Below are positions 6,226-13,757 of a DNA stretch of 16,657 nucleotides, one piece after another; the stretch's first letter is position 1, and each line of letters opens with the position of its first letter. The DNA lies in assembly GCA_003220855.1 (NCBI GenBank), contig QHTP01000030.1, positions 1 through 16,657 of the forward strand, written 5' to 3'. A model generated the notes under the pieces. The model worked only from the letters and a program-made list of their open reading frames with translations. It did not search any database and was not told the DNA's origin. Both the position numbers and the translations under genes were made by a program. Source of the stretch: Gemmatimonadota bacterium. Its GTDB lineage: Bacteria > Gemmatimonadota > Gemmatimonadetes > Gemmatimonadales > GWC2-71-9.

Positions 6226-7637
6226 TTCGCCGTACCAAGATCGTCGCCACGCTAGGGCCCGCGACGGGCAAGCCCGAGCAGATCGCCGGGTTGATCGACG
6301 CCGGCGTGAACGTGATTCGCGTGAACGCGTCGCACGGGACGCCGGAGCTGCGGGCTGGGTGGATCGCCGCGGTGCGTCAGGCGGCGGACGCGGCGGGCGT
6401 GCCCGTGGCCGTGCTCGTGGACCTGCAGGGCCCGCGCATCCGCGTCGGCAAGCTGCCCCAGCCGCGGGAGCTCGTGCCCGGCGAGACCGTCGTGTTCGCA
6501 CCGGAAGAGGTCGCGCACGGCGACGAGCTGCCCACGACCTACGCCGACCTCGCGACCGATGTCCGCCCGGGAGCCCGCATCCTGCTCGACGACGGACTGC
6601 TCTCGGTCGAGGTCACGCGCATCACGCCCCCGCGGGTCGAGGGCCGGGTCGAGGACGGCGGGACGCTCACCTCGAACAAGGGCATGAATCTGCCCGGCCT
6701 GCACGTGTCCGCGCCCGCGCTCACGGACAAGGACCGGGAGGACGCGGCCCACGCGACATCGGTGGGCGCCGATTACCTTGGCCTCTCCTTCGTGCGCCGG
6801 GCGGAGGACCTGGCCGAGCTGCGCACGCTCGTGCCCGCGGGGATGAAGCTGGTCGCGAAGATCGAGAAGGCGACGGCGCTCGACGACCTGCCGCGCATCC
6901 TCGCCGCGTGCGATGCCGTCATGGTGGCGCGCGGCGATCTCGGCGTCGAGCTCCCGTTCGAGGAAGTGCCGGTGGTGCAGAAGCGCCTGATCCGCGAGGC
7001 GAACCGCCACGGCAAGCCGGTGATCACCGCGACCCAGATGCTCGAGTCGATGGTGCACAACCCGCGGCCCACGCGGGCCGAGGCCTCCGACGTGGCCAAC
7101 GCGATCCTGGACGGCACCGACGCCGTCATGCTCTCGGCGGAGACCGCCACGGGCGCGCACCCGTTCGAGGCGGTGCGCGCGATGGACCGCATCATCAAGG
7201 AGATGGAGCGCCACGGGCCGGCCGCGGGCGTGGGCACCGGACGCGACGAGCGCCGGGCGACGCCGGGCGGGACGGTCTCGGTGGAGGACGCCATCGCGCT
7301 GGGAACGAGCGCGGTGGCGCGGATGCTGCAAACGCCGCTCATCGTGACCCTCACCAAGGGCGGCTTCACGGCCCGCAAGGTGGCTGCCTTGCGCGCCCCG
7401 GTGCCGATCCTCGCCGTGACGACGGAGCCGGAGACCTACCGCCAGCTCGCGCTCGTGTGGGGTGTGATGCCCGTGCTGGTGGACCGCGTGCCGAGCTACG
7501 ACGCCATGCTCGCCGTGGTGCGCGATCTGCTGCTGAAGCGCGGCTACGCGCACGCCGGTGACCGCATCGTGATGACGGCGGGCGTGCCGTGGGAGGTCTC
7601 GGGGGCCACGAACCTGCTCAAGGTCGAGGTCGTGTGA
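6222..7637 (+). CDS. pyk: Pyruvate kinase with apparent non-ATG start
   Basis: Converts phosphoenolpyruvate and ADP to pyruvate and ATP. Family marks are RRTKIVATLGPAT at the N-terminus, VIRVNASHG (usually NFSHG), DLQGPRIRVG, the lid B domain (about 70-165), the signature LVAKIEKATAL with catalytic K213, VARGDLGVELPFEEVP, the ITATQMLESM helix, and a regulatory-type C domain from about residue 340. Total length is 471 aa, normal for bacteria. The frame has no ATG, GTG or TTG before the conserved N-terminus: the candidates are CTG 6222, in a CTGA overlap with the sirtuin stop, or ATT 6225, which would give MRRTKIV as in Bacillus pyruvate kinase. GGAAGGGG (6207-6214) is placed well for either. 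A downstream TTG (6291) or GTG (6309) would delete the first strand of the barrel. The MBL-fold gene follows after one base. Confidence 0.93.
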   Translation: MIRRTKIVATLGPATGKPEQIAGLIDAGVNVIRVNASHGTPELRAGWIAAVRQAADAAGVPVAVLVDLQGPRIRVGKLPQPRELVPGETVVFAPEEVAHGDELPTTYADLATDVRPGARILLDDGLLSVEVTRITPPRVEGRVEDGGTLTSNKGMNLPGLHVSAPALTDKDREDAAHATSVGADYLGLSFVRRAEDLAELRTLVPAGMKLVAKIEKATALDDLPRILAACDAVMVARGDLGVELPFEEVPVVQKRLIREANRHGKPVITATQMLESMVHNPRPTRAEASDVANAILDGTDAVMLSAETATGAHPFEAVRAMDRIIKEMERHGPAAGVGTGRDERRATPGGTVSVEDAIALGTSAVARMLQTPLIVTLTKGGFTARKVAALRAPVPILAVTTEPETYRQLALVWGVMPVLVDRVPSYDAMLAVVRDLLLKRGYAHAGDRIVMTAGVPWEVSGATNLLKVEVV

Positions 7638-7638
7638 A

Positions 7639-8418
7639 GTGAGGCTCGTGTTCCTGGGGACGGGGACGTCGTACGGGGTGCCGCAGATCGGGTGTGGATG
7701 CCGCACCTGCGCGTCCGCCGATCCGCGCGACCGGCGCACGCGCAGCGCCGCGCTGATCGAGTCGGGAGGCCGGCGCCTGCTCATCGACACGCCGCCCGAG
7801 CTGCGGTTGCAGCTCGTGGCCGCCGGCGTTGCCACCGTGGACGCGGTGCTCTTCACACACGCCCATGCGGATCACGTGCACGGCATCGACGATCTGCGGG
7901 CGATCACGGTGCGTCAGGGGGCGGCGCTCGACGTGTACGGGGCGGCGGGCACGTTGTCCGAGCTGGCGCGTCGATTCCCCTACATTTTCGATCACACGCC
8001 GGCGCAGCCGGGTACGAGCAAACCGCAGCTCGCCGCGCACGCGCTCGAGCCCGACCGCGACGCGGGAGTCGCCGGTATGACGGTGCGGGCGGTGGCGCTG
8101 CCGCACGGAAGCGACACCGTGCTCGGCTACCGGGTGGGTTCGATCGCCTATCTCACGGACGCGAAGGCGGTGCCCGAGCCGGCGCGGGCGCAGCTCGCGG
8201 GTCTCGAGGTACTCGTGCTGAATGCGCTGCTCCCCCGGCCGCACCCGCTGCACCTCTCGATTCCGGAGGCCGTCGCGGCCGCGCAGCAAATCGGTGCGCG
8301 CCGCACGTTCCTCACGCACTTGACGCACGACACGACGCACGCCGAGCTCGCGGCGCGCCTCCCTCCCGGCATCGCGCCGGCGTACGACGGACTGGTTGTC
8401 GAAGTGGGCGCGGGGTAG
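7639..8418 (+). CDS. PhnP-like metallo-beta-lactamase-fold hydrolase
   Basis: 259-aa cytoplasmic metallo-hydrolase of the PhnP / PqqB-like branch. The start LVFLGTGTSYGVPQIGCGC carries the cysteine cluster C19, C21, C24 that binds a structural zinc in PhnP. The metal motif THAHADHVHGIDD gives H74, H76, D78 and H79, followed by PHG near residue 155, YLTDAK near 172, and THLTHDTTH near the C-terminus. PhnP itself is a cyclic phosphodiesterase for ribosyl 1,2-cyclic phosphate, but there are no phosphonate genes here, so a general phosphodiesterase role is safer. The GTG start lies one base after the pyruvate kinase stop, so the two are one operon with the sirtuin. A strong GC hairpin follows the stop. 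Confidence 0.85.
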   Translation: MRLVFLGTGTSYGVPQIGCGCRTCASADPRDRRTRSAALIESGGRRLLIDTPPELRLQLVAAGVATVDAVLFTHAHADHVHGIDDLRAITVRQGAALDVYGAAGTLSELARRFPYIFDHTPAQPGTSKPQLAAHALEPDRDAGVAGMTVRAVALPHGSDTVLGYRVGSIAYLTDAKAVPEPARAQLAGLEVLVLNALLPRPHPLHLSIPEAVAAAQQIGARRTFLTHLTHDTTHAELAARLPPGIAPAYDGLVVEVGAG

Positions 8419-8433
8419 GGCAGGCTTCCCGTC

Positions 8434-8455
8434 ACCCCGGGCTTGCGCCCGGGGT
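8434..8455 (+). terminator. GC-rich hairpin ending the sirtuin-pyk-hydrolase operon
   Basis: A perfect 9-bp stem, ACCCCGGGC (8434-8442) and GCCCGGGGT (8447-8455), has a TTGC loop, 16 nt after the stop codon. No T-run follows. Its sequence resembles dispersed REP-like palindromes common in GC-rich genomes, so it may be a repeat unit used as a terminator or mRNA 3'-end stabiliser. Confidence 0.6.
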
Positions 8456-8473
8456 CAGTGTAAGCGCTAGATT
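8443..8473 (+). promoter_or_regulatory. Candidate promoter of the aldolase gene
   Basis: TAGATT (8468-8473) resembles the -10 boxes seen elsewhere in this window. TTGCGC (8443-8448), in the loop of the preceding hairpin, is a possible -35 but the spacing is 19, longer than ideal. A good Shine-Dalgarno, AAGGAGG (8481-8487), follows before ATG 8498, so this transcript would have a short leader. Confidence 0.35.
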
Positions 8474-8497
8474 CGACGGCAAGGAGGGTACGAAGCG

Positions 8498-9874
8498 ATG
8501 GGTGAATCACCTGAGGCGACGCTGCGACGGTTCCAGAGCCCCGCCGTCCGTCAGAGCGCGGCAATGGACGAACTGGTGCGCCGGGCGGTGTTCGGCCCGG
8601 GCGCCGGGCGTGACGAGGCGCGTTGGCTGATCTGGGAGATCGGGCAGCACGCGGGTGTGCGACCGGCGTCGATTCACGAGCTCTACATGGCGCGCGGCCG
8701 GGGCGAGGTGCCGGCGTTCACCACGCCCGCGATGAACATCCGGGTGCTGGCGTATGACTCGGCGCGCGCCGTGTTCCGCGTCGCGAAGCGCCTCGACGTG
8801 GGCGCGCTCATCTGCGAGATCGCCCGCTCGGAGATCGGCTACACCGAGCAGCGCCCCGCCGAGTACGTGGCGGTGATGACCGCCGCGGCGCTGCGCGAGG
8901 GCTTCACCGGGCCGCTGTTCATCCAGGGCGACCACGTGCAGGTGAACGCCAAGAAGTACGCCGTCGACCCTGAGGCCGAGCTGCAGGCGCTGCGCACCCT
9001 CATCGAAGAAGAACTGCACGCGGGCTTCTACAACATCGACGTCGATACGTCGACCCTGGTGGATCTGTCCCAGGCCACGCTCCCCGAGCAGCAGCGGGTC
9101 AACTACGAGCGCGCCGCCGAGCTGACCAAGTTCATCCGCGATCGTGAGCCCGAAGGGGTGACGGTGTCGGTGGGAGCGGAGATCGGGGAGGTGGGCGGCA
9201 AGAACTCGGACGTGCACGAGCTGAAGGCGTTCATGGACGGCTACGTCCAGACGCTGCGGCGCCTGGGCGACTACACGGGAATCAGCAAGATCTCCGTGCA
9301 GACGGGCACGAGCCACGGCGGGGTAGTGCTGCCCGACGGATCGATCGCCAAAGTGCAGCTCGATCTCGACGCGCTGAAAGCCCTGTCGCGCGACGCGCGC
9401 GCCAAGTACGGTCTGGGTGGCGCGGTGCAACACGGGGCCTCTACGCTCCCGCCCGACGCCTTCGGCAACTTTCCCAAGTGCGAGGCGATCGAGATTCACC
9501 TCGCGACCAACTTCCAGAACATCGTGTTCGATCACCCGAGTCTTCCGGCCGGTCTTCGTCACGAAATCACGAACTGGGTCAAGGTCGAGTGCAAAGACGA
9601 GTGGAAGAAGGGCGATACGGAGGAGCAGTTCTACTACAAGAGTCGCAAGAAAGCGATCGGCCCGTTCAAGCGGCGCCTGTGGGACTTGCCGGGCGATGTC
9701 CGGGCGGCCATTGCCGCCGACCTCGAGAAGACGTTCGCCTTCCTATTCGAGCAGCTGCGCGTGACCAACACGCGTGCCGCCACCGATCGGTTCGTGCGGC
9801 CGCCGCTCCAGTCGCACGCGCAGCCGCGCCCGGTCGCCGTGGCGGCGCCCGACGATCTGGAGGCGGGCGAGTGA
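8498..9874 (+). CDS. Class II (metal-dependent) aldolase-like protein
   Basis: 458-aa TIM-barrel protein related to class II fructose-bisphosphate / ketose-bisphosphate aldolases, which cleave or form sugar phosphates with Zn2+. Landmarks in order are FTTPAMNIR (74-82), GDHVQVN with D145 and H146, GFYNIDVDTSTL (176-187, the strand usually reading MIDAS), VSVGAEIGEVGGKN with E228, the phosphate-loop-like GTSHGG with H273, and VQHGAST with H312, then AIEIHLATNFQN in place of the usual KINVxTD. The N-terminal ~65 residues and the C-terminal ~100 (DEWKKGDTEEQFYYKSRKKAIGPF...) are additions relative to the usual 280-360 residues, so this is a divergent subfamily and the natural substrate is uncertain. 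ATG 8498 has a strong AAGGAGG ten bases upstream. Its stop overlaps the next gene by GTGA. Confidence 0.82.
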   Translation: MGESPEATLRRFQSPAVRQSAAMDELVRRAVFGPGAGRDEARWLIWEIGQHAGVRPASIHELYMARGRGEVPAFTTPAMNIRVLAYDSARAVFRVAKRLDVGALICEIARSEIGYTEQRPAEYVAVMTAAALREGFTGPLFIQGDHVQVNAKKYAVDPEAELQALRTLIEEELHAGFYNIDVDTSTLVDLSQATLPEQQRVNYERAAELTKFIRDREPEGVTVSVGAEIGEVGGKNSDVHELKAFMDGYVQTLRRLGDYTGISKISVQTGTSHGGVVLPDGSIAKVQLDLDALKALSRDARAKYGLGGAVQHGASTLPPDAFGNFPKCEAIEIHLATNFQNIVFDHPSLPAGLRHEITNWVKVECKDEWKKGDTEEQFYYKSRKKAIGPFKRRLWDLPGDVRAAIAADLEKTFAFLFEQLRVTNTRAATDRFVRPPLQSHAQPRPVAVAAPDDLEAGE

Positions 9875-10170
9875 GCGAGCAGAGCACCGGATTCGGGCCG
9901 TTCCTGTTCGGCGTTGTGATCGGCGCGGCGCTGGGATTCCTGTTCGCTCCCGAGGCGGGCGCGGCCTCGCGCACCAAGCTGGCGCGCCGGGTGCGCGAGC
10001 TTGCGGCCGAAAAGATCGACGAGCTGGGCGAGCTGGTTGCTGCGGACGACGACGAGGAGGGGGCGCCCACGGCCCGTGCAGCGCTGGCGCGCCGCCTGAC
10101 CGACGCCAAGCGCCGCCGCCGCGTCGCCCGGCGTGGCGGCGTCGAGGAGGAGGACGAGCCCGTCGCGTGA
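9871..10170 (+). CDS. YtxH-like small membrane protein
   Basis: 99-aa protein starting at GTG 9871 in a GTGA overlap with the aldolase stop. Residues about 6-26 form one hydrophobic helix (PFLFGVVIGAALGFLFAPE) ending in the APEAG motif typical of YtxH-family proteins, then a charged helical part with KLARRVRELAAEKIDELGEL, an acidic patch (DDDEEG), and an Arg/Lys-rich tail. YtxH proteins are membrane-anchored, stress-associated and poorly understood. The next gene begins in another GTGA overlap, so aldolase, this protein and the YihY protein are translationally coupled. Confidence 0.75.
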   Translation: MSEQSTGFGPFLFGVVIGAALGFLFAPEAGAASRTKLARRVRELAAEKIDELGELVAADDDEEGAPTARAALARRLTDAKRRRRVARRGGVEEEDEPVA

Positions 10171-11057
10171 AGGCCCAGGGCGGCTGGCACCGGTCGCCGA
10201 CCGGAGTCGTGCGCCGCACCCTGGAAGCGGCCTTCGAGGACAACATTCCCTTTCTCGCGGGCGCCCTGTCGTTCGACCTGCTGCTCACCATCATCCCCTT
10301 CGTCGCGGTGCTGCTCGCGGCGGTCGGGTACCTGGTGGAGCACCAGGTCACCACCCAACGGGTGGACCTGCACGAGCTGCTCGCCCGTCTGCTCCCCACG
10401 ACGCTGGGAGGCGGCACCGACGCCGCGTTCGCGCAGGTCGAGGCGGCCCTGGGCGGCATCATGCGACACCGCGTACGCATCACCGCCGTCGCGCTCCCCT
10501 TGTTCCTCTGGTTCTCCACCCGCCTGTTCGGCGGATTGCGCGCCGCCTTGAACGAGGTCTTCGACACCGACGAGCGGCGCCCCTGGCCCATGGCCAAGCT
10601 GCTCGATCTCGTCATGGTGCTCGCCACCGGGGCGCTGCTCGTGCTGAGCAGCCTGCTCACTGCCTGGGAGGCGCGCAACGCGAGCAGCGTGACCCGCAGC
10701 TTTGCGCTCGACTGGCTGTGGCGCTTCGGTTTGGAAACGACGGCGTTCGGCCTCGGCGTGCTGCTGTTTTTCCTGATCTTCAAGCTGATGCCCAGCCGGC
10801 GCATCGGCTGGCGTACGGCGCTCGTGGCCGCGGTGTTCTGCTCGCTCGGCTTCGAGGTCGCGAAGCGGCTGTACGCGCTGTACGTGACCCGCTTCGCGAC
10901 CCTGGACCGCGTGGCGTCGGACGCGAACGTGGTCGCCCTGTTCCTGTTCCTGCTGTGGGTGTACTACACGGCCTACCTGTTCCTCCTGGGCGGCGAGGTG
11001 GCGGAGACGTACGACCTCATCCGCATGCGGCGCTCGCAGCGGGTGCAGCTGGGCTGA
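10167..11057 (+). CDS. YihY/BrkB-family inner-membrane protein
   Basis: 296-aa polytopic membrane protein of the YihY (once 'ribonuclease BN') / BrkB family. The family signature DNIPFLAGALSFDLLLTIIPF is near residues 26-46. Further membrane helices occur near VRITAVALPLFLWFSTRLFGG, the LLDLVMVLATGALLVLSSLL stretch, FGLGVLLFFLIFKLMP, WRTALVAAVFCSLGFEVAK, and NVVALFLFLLWVYYTAYLFLLGGEVAE, the last being the conserved family ending; about six helices in all. The molecular function of the family is unsettled: some members are proposed transporters, and the RNase assignment has been withdrawn. The GTG start is fixed by the GTGA overlap with the YtxH-like gene. The gene ends 37 nt before the JAMM protein. 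Confidence 0.88.
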   Translation: MKAQGGWHRSPTGVVRRTLEAAFEDNIPFLAGALSFDLLLTIIPFVAVLLAAVGYLVEHQVTTQRVDLHELLARLLPTTLGGGTDAAFAQVEAALGGIMRHRVRITAVALPLFLWFSTRLFGGLRAALNEVFDTDERRPWPMAKLLDLVMVLATGALLVLSSLLTAWEARNASSVTRSFALDWLWRFGLETTAFGLGVLLFFLIFKLMPSRRIGWRTALVAAVFCSLGFEVAKRLYALYVTRFATLDRVASDANVVALFLFLLWVYYTAYLFLLGGEVAETYDLIRMRRSQRVQLG

Positions 11058-11059
11058 CC

Positions 11060-11088
11060 TCCACAACCTCCCGCGTCTTCCGTATCTT
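11060..11088 (+). promoter_or_regulatory. Promoter of the JAMM-protein gene
   Basis: TATCTT (11083-11088) lies six bases before ATG 11095, with TCCACA (11060-11065, four of six -35 matches) 17 bp upstream. There is no Shine-Dalgarno between, so the predicted transcript begins at or within a base or two of the start codon. Confidence 0.5.
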
Positions 11089-11094
11089 GAGCGG

Positions 11095-12813
11095 ATGAGC
11101 ACGGACGGTCCGCTGCGTCAGCCGATTCCCGTCGGCCGGTCGATCCTGTGGAGTCCCGCCAGCGGGGGCTCCAAACGGCCCGGCAACATCCCTTTTCCCG
11201 TCTTCCTGTCGCAGGCCGCCCTCACCGCGATTCTCGAGCACGTGGCGACGCCGCATCGCCCGGGCCAGGGCATCCTCGGGTTTCTGCTCGGGGACGAGTG
11301 CGAGTGCCCCGAGACCGGTACCTCCTACCTGGTGATCGACGTCGCGTTGCGCCTGAACCAGGCGATCTATGGCGATCGCACGCGCGACGTGGTGACGCGG
11401 TTGTGGGACCACATCCAGCAGCAACTCGAGCAGCAGCGGGCGAGCCTCATCGGGTGGTACCACACGCACGCGCCGCTGCCGCTCACCCTGTCGGGACACG
11501 ACGTCGAAACGCACGAGCATTATTTCGCCGAGCCCTGGCAGGTGGCGTTGCTGTTGGGGACGGATGCCGCGGAGCCCGCCGGGTCGTTCTTCCGCGCCGG
11601 CACGGATGAAGCGTGGACCGACACAGCGCTGCCGTTCTACGAGCTGCTCGCGCCCGAGTCGATCCGCCCCGACGGGAAAAAACGCTCGTTCGTGACGTGG
11701 AAGAACTACCGCGCGTTCAACCCGGTGGCGCCTACCGGCTCACATCCTCCCGCCCCCATCACGCAGGTCTCGCCCCGCGTGGCCGCGAAGCCACCCGGCG
11801 CAGCGAAGTTCACGCCGGCTCCGCCTCCGCCGCCCCGGCCGGCGCCTCTCCCCCCCCGTGAGCCCCCGCCCGCGGATGACGGCGAGCTCAAATTCTTGAC
11901 GGCGGCCGAAGACATGCCCCCGCCGCACCCGTCTCCGCCGCCCCGGCACGCACCCCCGCCTCCGCCGCCTCCTCCACCTCCTGCACCGCCCCCGCCACGA
12001 GCGGCGGTGCGGCCGCGAGCGGCACCCGAGCCCGAGCCAGAGCCGGAGTCGGACCCGGAGCCGGAGCATGAGGCCGCAGAGGCCCCCGCCGCGCCGGCTG
12101 ATGACGCTCTCGCGGGGGCGTACTGGCCGGACGAGTTCGAGGAGCGCGCGGTCGCGGACGCTGCCGGGGAGCTCGAGGCACCGCCCGAGCCACGGGCGCC
12201 ACGCCGCAGGCGCCAGCTGCCACGGGCGCTGACGCGCACGCTGCTCGTGCTCGTGCTGGGCGGCCTCGCTGCCGGTGCGTATTGGTGGTTCCAGCCGGAG
12301 ATACCGCTGCCCAAGTGGTCGACCCTCACCGGGGTGGGGTCCACGATCGGCGCCAAGGTCTCCGCGCTGGGCGGCAAGGTGGCCGGCCTGGTCGCCAGTC
12401 TGCGGCGCCGCGCTCCCGTCCCCGCGCGGCCGACACCGAAGCCCCCGCCAGTCGTACCACCGCCTGCGGCGTCGCGACCGGCACCGTCCGGGACGCCCGC
12501 GACCGCTGCGGCCCCGGCGCCCCCGCCGCGACCGCCTCCGGCGCGCGCGAAGCTCGATCAGGCCGGCGACTCGCTGACGCAGGTGGTGCGCAATTTCACG
12601 GACCGGGCCCGGCAGTTCGACCGGAGGCAGCTGGCGTGCGCCGGGCTCGCGCGCGGTCTCGAGCTCGTGGAGAGCCGCTGGATTGCGTACACCACGGCCC
12701 GCCGCAGTGCCGGGGTGCTCGATGGCGCGCGCGCGGGGCGCGATCAGGCGTTGTACGCCGGCGTCGATTCGGTGGAGCGGAGGTTCGAGCAGTCGGGATG
12801 CGCCCGGCCGTAG
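11095..12813 (+). CDS. JAMM/JAB-domain protein with proline-rich linker and one membrane helix
   Basis: 572 aa. Residues about 32-185 form a JAB/Mov34-like domain with the metal motif HTH-x7-S-x2-D: H123, H125, S133, D136 (GWYHTHAPLPLTLSGHD). The upstream GILGFLLG (59-66) matches the E-x-x-G-x-L-L-G strand, but the position of the catalytic glutamate is Gly59. Residues about 215-375 are Pro/Ala/Glu-rich with two poly-proline tracts, then RRRR before a single helix LLVLVLGGLAAGAYWWF (about 383-400). Positive charge before the helix predicts a cytoplasmic JAMM domain and an exported C-terminus. That tail has another Pro-rich stretch and a helical ending (about 485-572) with two cysteines. Bacterial JAMM proteins cleave isopeptide or peptide bonds or serve in sulfur transfer and ubiquitin-like systems, but no E1, E2 or ubiquitin-like gene is here. 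The next gene overlaps its end by 16 nt. The function is unknown. Confidence 0.8.
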   Translation: MSTDGPLRQPIPVGRSILWSPASGGSKRPGNIPFPVFLSQAALTAILEHVATPHRPGQGILGFLLGDECECPETGTSYLVIDVALRLNQAIYGDRTRDVVTRLWDHIQQQLEQQRASLIGWYHTHAPLPLTLSGHDVETHEHYFAEPWQVALLLGTDAAEPAGSFFRAGTDEAWTDTALPFYELLAPESIRPDGKKRSFVTWKNYRAFNPVAPTGSHPPAPITQVSPRVAAKPPGAAKFTPAPPPPPRPAPLPPREPPPADDGELKFLTAAEDMPPPHPSPPPRHAPPPPPPPPPPAPPPPRAAVRPRAAPEPEPEPESDPEPEHEAAEAPAAPADDALAGAYWPDEFEERAVADAAGELEAPPEPRAPRRRRQLPRALTRTLLVLVLGGLAAGAYWWFQPEIPLPKWSTLTGVGSTIGAKVSALGGKVAGLVASLRRRAPVPARPTPKPPPVVPPPAASRPAPSGTPATAAAPAPPPRPPPARAKLDQAGDSLTQVVRNFTDRARQFDRRQLACAGLARGLELVESRWIAYTTARRSAGVLDGARAGRDQALYAGVDSVERRFEQSGCARP

Positions 12814-13757
12814 TCGTGGCGGCCGCGCGCGCCGCCCGGCTCCTCCTCCCGTTCCTGCTGCTCTGGGTACCGCCGGCGTGTCCGCAGGGGTTGGGCGGCG
12901 AGCCGCTGCGGAAGACCGATCTGGTCCGGCTGCTCTCGGGGCTCACGCTCACGCCTGACGAGCTCGCCGCGCTGATCCGTCGCACCTGTCTCCGCTTCAC
13001 GCCGACCGGCAGAGATCGCGCCGATTTCGTGGCCCTCGGGGCGGGTCCGGCCGTCCTGCGCGAGATCGACGGGTGCGTGCGCCGCGCCGCCGCGCCGCGC
13101 CCCAGCGAGGCACCAGCGCCGCCGCGCCGACCCCCGCTTTCGGGTGTGCGGAGCGGGTTCGTGCTGGGCGTGGGCCAGCACGCGGCGGCAGGCACGCACC
13201 CGCCGCTGCCGCTCCTGTTCGAGCTGCGCGACTCGGCCGGCCTCCCCGTCGCGGGGCACGAGGTCGCACTGTCGGTGACGAACGGACGGCTGGGGGCGCC
13301 GCGGGTCGTGACCGACACGAGCGGGCGCGTCCGCGTCGACGTGACGCTGGGCCCCCGTGTGGGGCCGGTGGAGGTGAAGGCGCTTGCGGGCACGATCGAG
13401 CGGCAGGCGACGCTGTACGCGGAGCCGGGTCTCGCGGCGCAGCTCACGCTGCGCTGCGGGGAGGCGCGGGTCGAGCGCCGCATCTCGCTTGCGCCGGGCG
13501 GCGCCGCCGTGCTGCGCGTGACGGCCCAGGACGCTTTCGGCAACGACGCGGTCGTGACGGGCCTGCAGGCGGCGACGGGCGACCGCGGCGTGGTGCAGGT
13601 GACATTCGTCGGCACTGGCGCCGGCGGCGGCCTCGTGCGCATCGCCCCGGGGGACGAGGGCTCCACCAGCCTCGTCGTCGTCGCGTCGCGCCAGCGTGAG
13701 GATGTGAGCGTCACGGTGGCGCGGGCCGCGCTCTCGGGAGTGACCCACTGTCCGTAG
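12798..13757 (+). CDS. Secreted protein with helical N-terminal module and Ig-like domains
   Basis: 319 aa from ATG 12798, inside the end of the JAMM gene (16-nt overlap), so the two are probably co-translated. Residues 1-30 are a signal peptide (Arg residues, then LLLPFLLLWVPPACPQG); the cysteine has no good lipobox, so signal peptidase I cleavage is favoured. Residues about 36-92 form a small helical module: LRKTDLVRLLSG, ELAALIRRTC, FTPTGRDRADFVALGA, with two cysteines. After a short Pro-rich link, residues about 125-205 are a Big_1-like Ig domain (LRDSAGLPVAGHEVALSV, VTDTSGRVRVDVTLG). A second beta-rich domain runs to the end (VTAQDAFGNDAVV) and the protein terminates in Cys-Pro. It probably acts outside the cytoplasmic membrane, perhaps with the exported tail of the JAMM protein. 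No enzymatic motif was seen. Confidence 0.72.
   Translation: MRPAVVVAAARAARLLLPFLLLWVPPACPQGLGGEPLRKTDLVRLLSGLTLTPDELAALIRRTCLRFTPTGRDRADFVALGAGPAVLREIDGCVRRAAAPRPSEAPAPPRRPPLSGVRSGFVLGVGQHAAAGTHPPLPLLFELRDSAGLPVAGHEVALSVTNGRLGAPRVVTDTSGRVRVDVTLGPRVGPVEVKALAGTIERQATLYAEPGLAAQLTLRCGEARVERRISLAPGGAAVLRVTAQDAFGNDAVVTGLQAATGDRGVVQVTFVGTGAGGGLVRIAPGDEGSTSLVVVASRQREDVSVTVARAALSGVTHCP

Noticed and set aside
4750..6501. Minus-strand open frame (583 codons) across the marR and sirtuin region
   Set aside because: It covers two recognised plus-strand genes, and its translation is low-complexity Arg/Pro-rich without motifs.
6252..7856. Minus-strand open frame (534 codons) opposite pyruvate kinase
   Set aside because: A shadow of conserved plus-strand coding sequence; His/Arg-rich with no recognisable domain.
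11817..12075. Frameshifted or spurious region in the JAMM protein
   Set aside because: The proline- and glutamate-rich stretch is compositionally odd but keeps one frame between the JAMM domain and the membrane helix, so it is a linker rather than an error.
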